Assembly (NCBI GenBank): GCA_020847435.1
Contig: JADLBX010000052.1
Location: 1-46,035, forward strand
DNA from: Anaerolineales bacterium
Lineage (GTDB): Bacteria > Chloroflexota > Anaerolineae > Anaerolineales > Villigracilaceae
Reading direction: 5' to 3'
Length of the DNA stretch: 46,035 nt
Shown: positions 6,430 to 14,747 of the stretch, piece after piece
Layout of the letters: every line of letters starts with the position of its first letter
Numbering within the stretch: the stretch's first letter is position 1
Translations under genes and position numbers: made by a program
The notes under the pieces: generated by a model
What the model was told of the DNA's origin: nothing
The model's input: the letters and a program-made list of their open reading frames with translations, nothing else
The model's database searches: none

Positions 6430-9060
6430 TCAGCTTCGCAACTTCGCGCCGACTTCGTGCTCCAGCCGTTTGACGATCTTCGTGCGGATCGCCGCGGCTT
6501 CGGCGTCGGTCATCGTTTTGTCCGATTGATAGGTCAGGTTGTACGCCAGCGACTTCTTCCCCGCGCCGATCTTTTCATCGCGGTAGACGTCGAACAGGCG
6601 GACGCGGGTCACGGTTCTTCCGCCAGTCTGCCTGATGAGGCTCTCGACGCGTTCCGCCGCCACCGCTTCATCCACAATGACGGCGATATCCTCGAACACT
6701 GGCGGGAACTCGGAGACGGGCGTGATCCCATACGTCGGAGCGGCGTTTCGCAACGCGTCCAAGTCAAACTCAGCGACGATCACCGCTGTTTCAAAATCGT
6801 ATCTTTCTTTCGCCAGCGGATGCAATTCGCCGAACACGCCGACGGTCTGCCCGTTCACTTTCACTTCGGCGGCTTTGCCCGGGTGGAGGTATTCCGCGCT
6901 GAGCGGAGCCGAGGGCGAAGACGAAGCGGGGGCTGGGGCATAGGAAATGCCGCTAAGGCGCAGTCCGCTCAACAGGAGTTCGATGCGGCCCTTCATGTCG
7001 TAGAAATCGTACGAGGGGGAATCCTTCACATCCCACGCGGAGGCGAGACGTGCGCCCGTCATGACTATTGCAAGTTTGCGCGGTTCGTTAGGGAGTCCAT
7101 TTTGTTGCGGCTCGAAAACGGGACCAATCTCGAACATGGCGAGCGAACCGCCGCGCGCATTCTTTTCAGCGGTCTCAAGCAAAGACGCGGGCAGACTGCG
7201 CCGCATCACACTGCGTTCGGGCGCGATGGGATTAGCCAATACTACGTGTTCCCGAAGGGTCTGAGACCCTTCGGGAGCAAAGAGGCGGCTCTCGCGTTCG
7301 CGCGAAGTCATGCGATAGCTGACAACCTCCTGCAAGCCAAGCGCGACGAGGAGATCGCGGGTGCGCTCCTCCCACTCGTGTTGAGGGTTGCCCAACTGCG
7401 GCGGGAGCGAATCGGACATGCGCGTTTCGGGGATGCGGTCGTAGCCGTAGACGCGCGCAACTTCTTCCAACACATCCGCGAGACCGACCGCGCCCTCGCC
7501 AATATCGAGGCGATGCGGCGGAGTTTTCGCTTTGACAATATTCTTTTCGACCGTGCATTTGAATTCGAGACGCGTGAGCAGTTCGGCAATCTGTTTCGCC
7601 GTGAGTTCGATACCGAGCAAGCGTTTGACGTCTTTCGGCGTGATGGCGATCATCGGGTCTTTCGGCTTGAGCGGATATTCGTCCACCAGCCCGGGCGCGA
7701 TAACTCCGCCCGACCACTCTGCCATGAGTTGAAGTCCGCGCTTCACGCCTTGCTCCGCCAGTGCAGGATGCACGCCGCGCGAGAATCGAAATGACGCTTC
7801 AGACTGCAAGTTGTGCTGTCCCGCCGTCTTACGCGTGTTGATCGAATTCCAGTTCGCGCCTTCGAGCAAGACCGTCTTCGTTTTGTCGGTCACTTCGGAT
7901 TCAAGCCCGCCCATCACTCCAGCTAGCGCGAGCGATCCTTTTTCATCACAGACGAGCACATTTGCCGAGGTGAGCGTTCGCTCGTTGCCATCGAGCGTGG
8001 TGAGTTTTTCGCCGTCCTGCGCGGCGCGGGTGATGATTTTGATCTTGTAGGGCAAGTTGCCAACTTGCCCTACGCGTCCTACTAAAACATCATAATCAAA
8101 CGCGTGCAACGGCTCACCGACATCGAGCATCGCGTAGTTGGTCGCGTCCACAATATTGTTGATGGGACGCATCCCCGCCAGCCTTAGCCGTCGCTGAATG
8201 TGATACGGACTGGGTTTGATTTCGATGTCACGAATCAATCCCATCACAAAGCGCGGGTTGAGTTCGGGAACGGTGATTTCGATTTCAACGAGGTCGGTTA
8301 CTGATTTCTGCGTACTGCGTACTGCGTTTTTTCCCTGCTTACCTGTCTCCTTGTCTCCCTGTTTACCTGTTTCCTTGTTTACGTGTTTCCGCAATTCCCG
8401 CCCAGTCAACGCGGCGAGTTCACGCGCCACGCCAAGCACGTTCGCGTTGCGCGCCATGCTCGGCAAAATGGAAATATCCAACACGGCGTCGCCCATGTAA
8501 TCGGTGAGCGGCATCCCCACAGGCGCATCGTCATCGAGCAGGATGATCCCCTCGTGTTCCTCGGAAATGCCGAGTTCTTTTTCGGAGCAGACCATCGAGT
8601 AGGATTCCACACCGCGAATCTTGGCGCGCTTCAGTGTGGTTAACACCAACCCGTCCACGTGACCATCGTAAATTGTTGAGCCTTCCTTGGCATACGCGGC
8701 TTTGATCGGTTTGGCGAGTTTTCCAGTCCCTTTGAGGTGGAAAATATTCGGCGCGCCTGTCAGCACGGTTTGATTCTGTGTGCCGTCGAACAGATCGAGC
8801 AAGGTCAATCGGTCCGCGTTGGGATGCGGCATCACCTCGCGGATCTCCGCCACGACGAGTTTTTCCTTGTCCCAGCCGATGCCGCTGGTCTTGAACTCGT
8901 GCTTCTCGCCGTCTTTGTATTCGGGCATCGGCAAGCCCGCGTACTTGATCTCGTCCACTTCGAGACCTGCCAGCGTCAACTTGCGGGCGATGTCTTCAAC
9001 GGAGAGACCGTCGAGGTCAATGTAATCTTTGAGCCATGAAATAGGTATTTTCATCTTCAA
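6430..9060 (-). CDS. pheT: Phenylalanyl-tRNA synthetase beta subunit, with repeat-encoded insertions
   Basis: An 876-residue protein, longer than the usual ~800. With PheS it forms the alpha2-beta2 enzyme that charges tRNA-Phe. Visible parts are the N-terminal tRNA-binding domain (about 45-150, KLVVAEIREVMPHPNADRL), the B3/B4 editing region (about 260-450, RPINNIVDATNY, LAGVMGG), B5 (about 470-545) and the C-terminal FDX-ACB domain (about 780-876, FPPVFEDIAVIVDE). The extra length coincides with repeat DNA: residues about 226-241 (two copies of KETGKQGD), 330-338 (VGQVGNLPY, a 27-nt palindrome), 596-604 (a 25-nt palindrome) and a serine/proline stretch near ASSSPSAPLSAEY whose DNA shares CCGCGCTGAGCGGAGCCG with the repeat near 41460. 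All are in frame. AAGGAA lies before the start. It is co-directional with pheS and probably co-transcribed through the 82-bp repeat array. Confidence 0.95.
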   Translation of the reverse strand: MKMKIPISWLKDYIDLDGLSVEDIARKLTLAGLEVDEIKYAGLPMPEYKDGEKHEFKTSGIGWDKEKLVVAEIREVMPHPNADRLTLLDLFDGTQNQTVLTGAPNIFHLKGTGKLAKPIKAAYAKEGSTIYDGHVDGLVLTTLKRAKIRGVESYSMVCSEKELGISEEHEGIILLDDDAPVGMPLTDYMGDAVLDISILPSMARNANVLGVARELAALTGRELRKHVNKETGKQGDKETGKQGKNAVRSTQKSVTDLVEIEITVPELNPRFVMGLIRDIEIKPSPYHIQRRLRLAGMRPINNIVDATNYAMLDVGEPLHAFDYDVLVGRVGQVGNLPYKIKIITRAAQDGEKLTTLDGNERTLTSANVLVCDEKGSLALAGVMGGLESEVTDKTKTVLLEGANWNSINTRKTAGQHNLQSEASFRFSRGVHPALAEQGVKRGLQLMAEWSGGVIAPGLVDEYPLKPKDPMIAITPKDVKRLLGIELTAKQIAELLTRLEFKCTVEKNIVKAKTPPHRLDIGEGAVGLADVLEEVARVYGYDRIPETRMSDSLPPQLGNPQHEWEERTRDLLVALGLQEVVSYRMTSRERESRLFAPEGSQTLREHVVLANPIAPERSVMRRSLPASLLETAEKNARGGSLAMFEIGPVFEPQQNGLPNEPRKLAIVMTGARLASAWDVKDSPSYDFYDMKGRIELLLSGLRLSGISYAPAPASSSPSAPLSAEYLHPGKAAEVKVNGQTVGVFGELHPLAKERYDFETAVIVAEFDLDALRNAAPTYGITPVSEFPPVFEDIAVIVDEAVAAERVESLIRQTGGRTVTRVRLFDVYRDEKIGAGKKSLAYNLTYQSDKTMTDAEAAAIRTKIVKRLEHEVGAKLRS
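7251..7275. repeat. 25-nt perfect palindrome inside pheT
   Basis: CCCGAAGGGTCT (7251-7262) and AGACCCTTCGGG (7264-7275) surround a single G. It is translated in frame as part of a surface-like segment (FAPEGSQTLREH). The GGGTCT...AGACCC core recurs in the thiolase-like gene (38528-38551), and a close relative sits in the MITE at 15648. Confidence 0.7.
8047..8073. repeat. GTAG-CTAC palindrome (27 nt, perfect) inside pheT
   Basis: GTAGGGCAAGTTG (8047-8059), a central C, and CAACTTGCCCTAC (8061-8073). It is read in frame as VGQVGNLPY between FDYD and the segment ending in DGEK, where PheT proteins normally have a shorter loop (about 11 residues shorter in B. subtilis as I recall it). It is the best-preserved member of the family. 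Confidence 0.85.
8309..8384. repeat. Repeat insertion in pheT: GCGTACT motif plus two 24-nt tandem units
   Basis: TGCGTACTGCGTA (8309-8321), identical to half of the palindrome at 22660-22695, is followed by two near-identical 24-nt units (8337-8360 and 8361-8384) that encode KETGKQGD twice. The segment follows the conserved NVLGVARELAALTG helix and is extra relative to typical PheT. All units are multiples of three, keeping the frame. Confidence 0.7.
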
Positions 9061-9068
9061 ATTCCTTT

Positions 9069-9306
9069 TGAACCGCTAAGCACGCAATGAACGCAAAGAA
9101 AACCTTTTCTTTTTCTTAGCGGGTTTCGCGCGCTTCGCGGTGAGTCAGTTTGAACCGCTAAGAAGGCAACGAACGCAAAAAAAATCTTTTTCTCTTTCTT
9201 AGCGCACTTCGCGCTCTTCGCGGTGAGTCAGTTTGAACCGTAAAGCACGCAAAGTACACAAAGAAAATCTTTTGTTTTTCTTAGCGACCTTCGCGCTCTT
9301 CGCGGT
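9069..9306. repeat. Three tandem copies of an 82-83-bp hairpin repeat between pheS and pheT
   Basis: TGAACCG begins each unit at 9069, 9151 and 9234. Each unit has an AACCGCTAAG-like left end and a CTTAGCG...CTTCGCGGT right end, so each can fold on itself. The array fills almost the whole 255-bp gap between the two synthetase genes. Degenerate copies with the same words occur in the heparinase-like gene (42408-42476) and at the 3' end of the WecA-like gene (about 43785-43851), where they are translated as LTAKSAKNAKE and LTAKNAKVAKV. Confidence 0.85.
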
Positions 9307-9315
9307 AAATCATTT

Positions 9316-10374
9316 TTAGAACTGATCCAAAAACCTGAGGTCATTGCCCCAGAAATAGCGGATATCGTCAATCTTGTACCTCAGCATCAACTGGCGTTCG
9401 GGTCCCATGCCCCAGGCGAAACCCGAATAACGCGCGGGATCGTATCCGCCGTTTTGCAAGACGACGGGATGCACCATGCCGCAACCCAAAATTTCCAGCC
9501 AGCCTGAGTTTTTGCAGACACTGCATCCCTTGCCGCCGCACACGAAACATTCGATGTCCATTTCGGCGGACGGTTCAGTGAACGGGAAGTACGACGCGCG
9601 GAAACGCGTGCGCGCGTTCTGCCCGAACATGCGCCGAGCAAAATCAACCAACGTGCCTTTCAAATCGGCGAACGTGATATTCTCGCCGACGACGAGTCCC
9701 TCCACCTGATTGAACTGAATCTCAGACCGCGCGGTGATCTGCTCATAACGAAAACACATGCCGGGCAACGCGATGCGAATCGGCGGCGGGTTGTCTGGGT
9801 TCATCGCCGAAAACTCGCGCATCGCGTGGATCTGTCCCGGCGAGGTATGCGTCCGCAACAGAATCGGGTTATCGCCGCGCCCCTCCGCCTCGACAAAAAA
9901 CGTATCCTGCATATCGCGCGCGGGGTGGTTCGGCGGGAAGTTCAGCAGTTGAAAATTGTATTCGTCCGTCTCCACCTCACGCGACGTGTACACCTGAAAG
10001 CCCATGTCCGCGAGAATGCTCAACACCTTCCGCAACTGCTGTGTGGATGGGTGCAACCTCCCCACGTGGATTCCGCGTCCAGGCAACGTCACGTCCAACG
10101 CGTCTTCTTCGAGGGATTTCGCCAGCGCGGCTTCTTTCACCAATTTGGCGCGTTCCTCCAGCGCGGACTCGAGCGCCACTTTCACACGGTTCGCACCCTG
10201 ACCTACAACTGGTCGCTCCTCCTTCGACAGTTTCCCCAACCCCGCGAAGACCGACATCAGCGGCGAACTCCGCCCCAGATGCGACACGCGCCACGCCTCC
10301 AGCGCGGACGAATCCGTGACGGATTGCAACGACTCCAGCGCGGCTTTTTCGATTTCGTTCAGTTGATCTGACAT
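9316..10374 (-). CDS. pheS: Phenylalanyl-tRNA synthetase alpha subunit
   Basis: The start at 10374 (MSDQLNEIE) is preferred over an in-frame ATG at 10386 because a GGAG lies 7 nt before it. The 352-residue product carries the N-terminal coiled coil (about 1-85) and the class II catalytic core: motif 2 around MCFRYEQITARSEIQFNQVEG and motif 3 around GFAWGMGPERQLMLRYKIDDIRY near the end. An inserted CFVCGGKGCSVC four-cysteine zinc-like knot (about 275-290) is a feature of a subset of bacterial PheS. It aminoacylates tRNA-Phe together with PheT. Expression should be governed by the T-box leader directly upstream, and a 60-nt GTAG-CTAC element sits between that leader and the start codon. Confidence 0.96.
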   Translation of the reverse strand: MSDQLNEIEKAALESLQSVTDSSALEAWRVSHLGRSSPLMSVFAGLGKLSKEERPVVGQGANRVKVALESALEERAKLVKEAALAKSLEEDALDVTLPGRGIHVGRLHPSTQQLRKVLSILADMGFQVYTSREVETDEYNFQLLNFPPNHPARDMQDTFFVEAEGRGDNPILLRTHTSPGQIHAMREFSAMNPDNPPPIRIALPGMCFRYEQITARSEIQFNQVEGLVVGENITFADLKGTLVDFARRMFGQNARTRFRASYFPFTEPSAEMDIECFVCGGKGCSVCKNSGWLEILGCGMVHPVVLQNGGYDPARYSGFAWGMGPERQLMLRYKIDDIRYFWGNDLRFLDQF

Positions 10375-10390
10375 ATTTTTCTCCATTCAC

Positions 10391-10450
10391 GTAAGGGCAC
10401 AGCGAGTCATCAAACGACTTTGACGATCTCGCGTTTCGCTGTGCCCCTAC
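10391..10450. repeat. 60-nt GTAG-CTAC element in the pheS leader
   Basis: GTAAGGGCACAGCGA (10391-10405) and TCGCTGTGCCCCTAC (10436-10450) form nearly perfect 15-nt arms around a 30-nt loop. A sister copy of exactly the same length lies at 37511-37570, with near-identical arms and a loop that matches in part (ACGA, TGACGAT). It lies downstream of the T-box terminator and would be transcribed in the readthrough mRNA. Confidence 0.8.
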
Positions 10451-10462
10451 ATAATAATACAA

Positions 10463-10740
10463 ACAAAAACCTCCCGTCCACAAAATGGGACGAGAGGGAG
10501 TCTCGCGGTACCACCCAAGTTAATCATCCTTATCAGAACAATTCTCTTTGCGCTGACATTCATCAGCCACTCCGCTAACGTGGAGAATACGGTTCACACT
10601 ACTTGTGGCGCAAGATGGCATCTTGCGCTACGTTCACACGAACGGCTCGAGAGGGAACTTCGACTGGTTTCGGGCGAATGCAACTTTCAGCGAGTACGTT
10701 GCATCTCTCTGGCGGCTTCTGCCGGTTTACTTTCCTCTGT
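10463..10740 (-). promoter_or_regulatory. T-box riboswitch controlling pheS-pheT (tRNA-Phe, UUC specifier)
   Basis: On the minus strand, GAGGAAAGTAAACC begins Stem I at about 10737, CAGAGAGA follows, and the specifier position just before CCTCTCGAGCC is TTC (10657-10655), the codon for Phe. The T-box sequence GGGTGGTACCGCGAGA lies at 10516-10501. The terminator stem CTCTCGTCC/GGACGGGAG with a T-rich tail is at 10500-10463. Uncharged tRNA-Phe should stabilise the antiterminator. A 27-nt palindrome (10605-10631) is inserted between Stem I and the antiterminator. Confidence 0.93.
10605..10631. repeat. GTAG-CTAC palindrome inside the T-box leader
   Basis: GTGGCGCAAGATG (10605-10617), central G, CATCTTGCGCTAC (10619-10631). 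It has the same 27-nt length and layout as the copies in pheT and in the HMG-CoA reductase gene, with different but complementary core bases (ATG/CAT in place of TTG/CAA). Confidence 0.75.
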
Positions 10741-10846
10741 CACAGCCTTTGAGTTGATTGGGCTTATTATCTGCGGAAACGGGAGGCTGTCAAGGCGCTA
10801 GAAACGCCGACGCATGGCGAGGCAGGCTGAACCGTCGAACGAAGCG

Positions 10847-11620
10847 TTAATCCCCTTTGACGAGGCAATACGAATAGTAGATATAGTTGCGGTTGATGAA
10901 ATTATTGTAGACCCACGATCCTTCCACTGCGGCGAACATCTCAGCGAACGGATGCAGAATCTTCGGCGCGAATTGATGGACCAGGTCGCGGTACCATTGG
11001 CTGTTGCGCGTGAGCGCGCGGAGCACATGCGCGGTGATGTCGGCGTGGGCGCCGATCTTGAATCCTGCTTGTTGGATGTTTCGAGCCATCTGAGGCAGGT
11101 CGGCGGGGGTGCGAAAGTCGGCGTACAAAAATTTTCCGCCATCGCGCAGGACGCGATGGACGGATTGGAAGAATGCCTCCTGTCGCGGATAGCAGTGCGA
11201 GGCTTCGACGTTGATGACCGCGTCGAAGTGGTTTTCGGGGAAGTCGAGCGCTTGCGCGTCGCCAGTACGGAAGTCAATGCCGAGCGCGCCGTGCGCCTTG
11301 CGGTCGTATTCGATGGCTTTTTGATTTTGGTCAATGGCGATGTAGGATTCGGGTTTGTGATAGCGTTTGACGAACGACGCCCCGCCTCCGTGCCCGCAAC
11401 TGACTTCGAGCACGCGCTTGCCAGCGAGGTCGTCTCTGCTGGCAACATGGTGATAGAGTTGGATCGCGGCGCGGTTGACCTCATCCTCGGGCTGGAGTTT
11501 CACCGTCTCGCCTTCGGGGGGCCAGAAGCCGTAGTTCAAAAATGTGACGGGCGCGCTGCCGATGCGGCGCGTGAGGTATTGGTACCAATGTTTCCAAAAG
11601 AATTGCTTGAGGGCGGGCAT
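10847..11620 (-). CDS. Class I SAM-dependent methyltransferase
   Basis: A 257-residue Rossmann-fold methyltransferase. Motif I is VLEVSCGHGGGASF, the acidic end of strand 2 is YIAIDQN, motif II lies at GDAQALDFPENHFDAVINVE, and motif III at VLRDGGKFLYADFR. The N-terminal stretch (WYQYLTRRIGSAPVTFLNYGFW) and the ASHCYP segment resemble the phthiotriol/sterol-type C- and O-methyltransferases, which suggests a small lipid or quinone-like substrate, but I cannot name it. AAGGAG lies upstream of the ATG. The gene is alone, next to the pheS leader and divergent from the orphan genes that follow. Confidence 0.85.
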   Translation of the reverse strand: MPALKQFFWKHWYQYLTRRIGSAPVTFLNYGFWPPEGETVKLQPEDEVNRAAIQLYHHVASRDDLAGKRVLEVSCGHGGGASFVKRYHKPESYIAIDQNQKAIEYDRKAHGALGIDFRTGDAQALDFPENHFDAVINVEASHCYPRQEAFFQSVHRVLRDGGKFLYADFRTPADLPQMARNIQQAGFKIGAHADITAHVLRALTRNSQWYRDLVHQFAPKILHPFAEMFAAVEGSWVYNNFINRNYIYYSYCLVKGD

Positions 11621-11813
11621 AAGTCTCCTTGATTTGACTGGTAGAACACGGAGGGCGGTTTTTCGTCGCTGGTTTTTCAGGGCAAGAAGGAGGAAATCGG
11701 CGGGTTTGCGAATCTGTCAAAACCATCGTATAGTTGACGGAGAAGGCGAAAGTTAGCCGCCCTTTCCAAAACAAAGACAGTTTTTATGCTACACTTGCCG
11801 CAGGATAGATGCA

Positions 11814-12470
11814 ATGACTATTCAGAGTAGCGTTCAAATCGGCGATGTTATTCGCAATGCCGTTGTGTTCAACGTCAGAAACTGGCTAGGTGGCATGATG
11901 AATTCCGATTCTTTAATCCAGTCTGTGCAAGATTTTTTTACAGTGTTGGAAGAACGAAAGATAGATTATGTGCTCGCGGGGGGAATTGCGATCCTGCATT
12001 ATGTTGAAGGACGAAACACCCAGGATTTAGACCTGCTCATGTCGGCCTCCTCTTTAGAAAAATTACCCGAACTCAAAATTACGAGTCATGATATGTATTT
12101 TGTCCGTGCAAATTACGGCGAACTACAAATTGATCTTTTACTCACGCAAAATCCGCTTTTCAAGAAAGTGCATCAAGAGTATTCAAAGGTCCAAAAATTC
12201 CTCGATAGAAATATCCCTTTGGCAACGGTCGAAGGCTTATTGCTTCTAAAACTATACGCGCTCCCTTCCTTATATCGACAGGGTAATTTTGCAAAGGTTG
12301 GCATTTATGAAAACGATATCGCCACCCTGCTTCATTATTATCAGCCAGACACAGGCACTTTACTCAGTGAAATCTCAAAACATGTAAACGAAACAGATTT
12401 CGAGGAAATCAAAGGCATTGTGTCCGATATTCAAAAGCGGATTACGCGTTTCAAAAATGAGTCTCGTTAA
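11814..12470 (+). CDS. Nucleotidyltransferase-fold protein, possibly of toxin-antitoxin or abortive-infection type
   Basis: A 218-residue protein. Residues about 40-80 hold the nucleotidyltransferase signature VLAGGIAILHYVEGRNTQDLDLL (G-G, then R-x-T-x-D-x-D), and a further acidic strand, LQIDLLL, lies about 30 residues on. This matches AbiEii/DUF6036-like proteins. The helical C-terminal half (about 130-218) has no motif I recognise. An internal start at Met28/29 would remove an N-terminal extension with no family resemblance. The DNA is clearly AT-richer than its neighbours, consistent with transfer. No adjacent antitoxin-like gene overlaps it. A possible attC-like junction follows 9 bp after the stop codon. 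Confidence 0.6.
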   Translation: MTIQSSVQIGDVIRNAVVFNVRNWLGGMMNSDSLIQSVQDFFTVLEERKIDYVLAGGIAILHYVEGRNTQDLDLLMSASSLEKLPELKITSHDMYFVRANYGELQIDLLLTQNPLFKKVHQEYSKVQKFLDRNIPLATVEGLLLLKLYALPSLYRQGNFAKVGIYENDIATLLHYYQPDTGTLLSEISKHVNETDFEEIKGIVSDIQKRITRFKNESR

Positions 12471-12478
12471 TGGCGGTC

Positions 12479-12612
12479 GGCTAACAAACCGTCCGACAAG
12501 AGCGCCAGGTTGATGGCGCTTGACGCTGGGGGTTCTGCGGCGCCACGATAAGTCTTTTTCTGGTTGAACGGTTTCGCTGTCTGTCCCAGCGCAGGTAAGC
12601 AAGTTGTTGGGT
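12479..12612. other. Possible attC-like recombination site between two orphan genes
   Basis: GGCTAAC (starting about 12480) follows the stop codon of the first orphan gene, and GTTGGGT (12606-12612, matching the GTTRRRY core) precedes the second. In between are internal complementary stretches (GCGCCA/TGGCGC, and GCTGGG at about 12530 with CCCAGC at about 12587). GTTAGCC, the exact complement of GGCTAAC, lies at about 11753 before the first gene, as expected for a circularisable cassette. There is no integrase in the window, and the R'' box is not a perfect consensus, so this is tentative. Confidence 0.25.
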
Positions 12613-12639
12613 CGCCCCGTCCAAACAGACAGGTTTATT

Positions 12640-13317
12640 ATGGGCAAGCGCGAAAGTTACGTAATAGCAGGCGAGATATTTTCGACAAAGTATGCTTTAC
12701 AGGAACGTATCAAGAAAATTCTATATCGATATCAAGACGAGCAGTATTTATCAGATAACGATTTTGAGTTTATGTTCCAAGCATTGAATCGCCATCTTGA
12801 CTTCGAGATAAAAAAGGGCATTGGTATAAAAGCCTTTTTCGTCAGACAAAACCCCGTTTATAAAAACACTCGTTGCTTTTGGCTTGTCTGCTTCGACGGC
12901 AGCGAAACTGATTTTAGTTACCAAGAATGTCTAAAACCAACGTCGCAAGAAAAGAAGTTTTTCAACGCTTGCAGAGTAGCGATTGAACCATATACACAAG
13001 AATATAAGCGGAAGTTTTTTGACGACTTAAATGGTAAAACCTACTTTTGCCCTTACACAAATCAGCCTCTGAACTTTAAAGGCTCTCATGTTGACCATAA
13101 AGCGCCAAATACATTCCAACAAATTGTCATAACCTTTTTGAAGAAATATGCGATTGACATAAGCAACGTAAAAATAAATAGCAGCGCAATAGACAACAAG
13201 CATCAAGATACTTTTAGCGATAGTGATTTAGAGCAATTGTGGGTTGAATATCATAACTCGCAAGCAGTGTTTCAGATTATAAGCAGGAAGGCAAACTTGG
13301 GTCTTCCTAAAAGATAA
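12640..13317 (+). CDS. DCL/DUF3223-family protein with HNH-like C-terminal half
   Basis: The start at 12640 is chosen because family similarity begins at once with YVIAGEIFSTKYALQERIKKIL. The 225-residue product has the DUF3223 (plant DCL-like) core at about 5-105, including HLDFEIKKGIGIKAFFVRQ, CFWLVCFDGSETDFSYQECL and the conserved D-G-S and F-S-Y. The C-terminal half (about 125-225) contains CPYT and GSHVDHKAPNTFQQIV (C137, D152, H153), which resembles an HNH-type metal site. In plants DCL acts in plastid rRNA processing; for bacteria the role is unknown, and a nuclease is only suggested. The base composition is AT-rich like the preceding orphan gene. Confidence 0.6.
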   Translation: MGKRESYVIAGEIFSTKYALQERIKKILYRYQDEQYLSDNDFEFMFQALNRHLDFEIKKGIGIKAFFVRQNPVYKNTRCFWLVCFDGSETDFSYQECLKPTSQEKKFFNACRVAIEPYTQEYKRKFFDDLNGKTYFCPYTNQPLNFKGSHVDHKAPNTFQQIVITFLKKYAIDISNVKINSSAIDNKHQDTFSDSDLEQLWVEYHNSQAVFQIISRKANLGLPKR

Positions 13318-13429
13318 AGCAACCCCCAAAGCAATCTCACAAACCTTCTCTTCCAAAGCGGAATTGAGACGATTCATTCGAGGCAAAAGCAACGCGTTGT
13401 GCGGGGAACTCATCCAAGCGGTTAAATAC

Positions 13430-13461
13430 AAAAAGGCGTGGCACAATGTGTCACGCCTTTT
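13430..13461. terminator. Bidirectional terminator between converging genes
   Basis: AAAAGGCGTG (13431-13440) pairs with CACGCCTTTT (13452-13461), and further imperfect pairing continues inside. A-tract and T-tract flank the stem on both strands. It separates the DUF3223-like gene from the converging sugar dehydrogenase gene. Confidence 0.8.
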
Positions 13462-13538
13462 AGCCAGGTTGCTGCCATGCAAGCGCATGAGTGACAGCGA
13501 TTGTTGTCTGTGCGCCGTCCAAACGCGACGAAGTTGTC

Positions 13539-14747
13539 CTATTTCCGAACCAACTGATAGACCGCGCCGTTATCGTCCAGGATGTAGAGTTCGCCGTTCG
13601 CATCCTGCCCAAAGGACGTGATACGGAAATCCGTTCCAAACAACAATTGATTTTGCCACGCCTCCCCGGAGCGGATCAAGCCCCAAACTTGCCCGGTACA
13701 GTAATCGCCGTAGAGGTAGATGCCATTCCATTCGGGCATCGAGCCGCGATAGACATACCCGCCGGTGACGGAACACCCGCCTTCATTGTGGCTATATTCC
13801 GCGATGGGGTCAATCATCCCAGCGGGACCATCGCCGCCCTCGAAATCGTGCGCGCCTTCGCGATGGTCCCAGCCGAAGTTTTCGCCGCCGCGCGAACCGG
13901 CGGGGATGATGTCAATCTCCTCCCAATCGCCCTGCCCCACATCGCCGATGTACAGATCGCCAGTGAGCGAGTCAAACGACATGCGCCACGGATTGCGTAA
14001 ACCGTACGCCCAGATTTCATCTCCAAACGGATTGTCTGGCGGAACCCCGTACGGCACGGCAGAATCCACGTCAATGCGTAAAATTTTTCCAAGCAGGGTA
14101 TCCAACGATTGACCGTTGCCTTCCGGGTCGCCGCCGGAGCCGCCGTCGCCGAGACCGGCGTACAAATAGCCATCGGGACCGAAATTCAACGTCCCGCCGT
14201 TGTGATTCGGATACGGCTGTTCGACGCGCAACAGGTTGACTTCACTGTTCGGGTCGGCTGAATCGCCGCTGGCGGTAAAGCGCGAGATGAACGTGTCGCC
14301 GCGCGCGCCGGTGTAATTGACGTAAAAGTATCCGTTCTGCGCGAAGTCCGGATGCAAAGCCAGCCCCAGCAAGCCCATTTCATTCTCGGCGTCGTTGACG
14401 CGGTCTTCGATATCGAGGAACGGCTCGTCAACTTTCTGTCCGTTTTGAAACAGGTGAATGTGACCCGCTTTTTCGACAAGCCACAAACGACCGGCGTTAT
14501 CGGGTTGCAGGTCAACGGGGCGCTCGAGGTTATCGGTGAGCAGGCGCCAGGCGTACGCGTCCGGGTTGGGGAAGTTGGTTGTGTTGGGGGGCAGATCCGT
14601 CGGCGGGGTGGCTGTCGGCGGGAGCGGTTGTGTGGGCGAGTTGTCAGTCGAAGCGGGCGACCCAGTTTCACTCGGCGAAGGAGGCGGCGTACTTAATCCA
14701 TTGCATGCCAGAATCGGCAACAGAAGCAGAATCAAAAACCGTTTCAT
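13539..14747 (-). CDS. Glucose/sorbosone dehydrogenase-like lipoprotein (PQQ-type beta propeller)
   Basis: A 402-residue lipoprotein (lipobox PILAC, Cys15) with a Thr/Pro-rich linker to about residue 60, then a six-bladed propeller of the GSDH family. Recognisable pieces are ENEMGLLGLALHPDF, NHNGGTLNFGPDGYLYAGLGDGG, LLGKILRIDVD, YGLRNPWRMSFD, DVGQGDWEEIDII, ENFGWDHREGAHDF and GGYVYRG. The histidine of PNHNGG and the acidic calcium-site residues typical of PQQ-binding aldose dehydrogenases are present. It should oxidise a sugar or sugar-like alcohol outside the membrane with PQQ, though no PQQ biosynthesis gene is nearby and the true substrate is unknown. It overlaps the YkvA-like gene upstream by 4 bp, so the two are translated together. 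Confidence 0.88.
   Translation of the reverse strand: MKRFLILLLLPILACNGLSTPPPSPSETGSPASTDNSPTQPLPPTATPPTDLPPNTTNFPNPDAYAWRLLTDNLERPVDLQPDNAGRLWLVEKAGHIHLFQNGQKVDEPFLDIEDRVNDAENEMGLLGLALHPDFAQNGYFYVNYTGARGDTFISRFTASGDSADPNSEVNLLRVEQPYPNHNGGTLNFGPDGYLYAGLGDGGSGGDPEGNGQSLDTLLGKILRIDVDSAVPYGVPPDNPFGDEIWAYGLRNPWRMSFDSLTGDLYIGDVGQGDWEEIDIIPAGSRGGENFGWDHREGAHDFEGGDGPAGMIDPIAEYSHNEGGCSVTGGYVYRGSMPEWNGIYLYGDYCTGQVWGLIRSGEAWQNQLLFGTDFRITSFGQDANGELYILDDNGAVYQLVRK

Noticed and set aside
6457-7794. 445-codon plus-strand frame opposite pheT
   Set aside because: Mirror of the conserved pheT sequence, with no recognisable protein features.
9069-9306. Three regularly spaced repeats as a CRISPR array
   Set aside because: Units are directly adjacent 82-83-bp copies with no variable spacers, each unit is itself a hairpin, and no cas gene is present.
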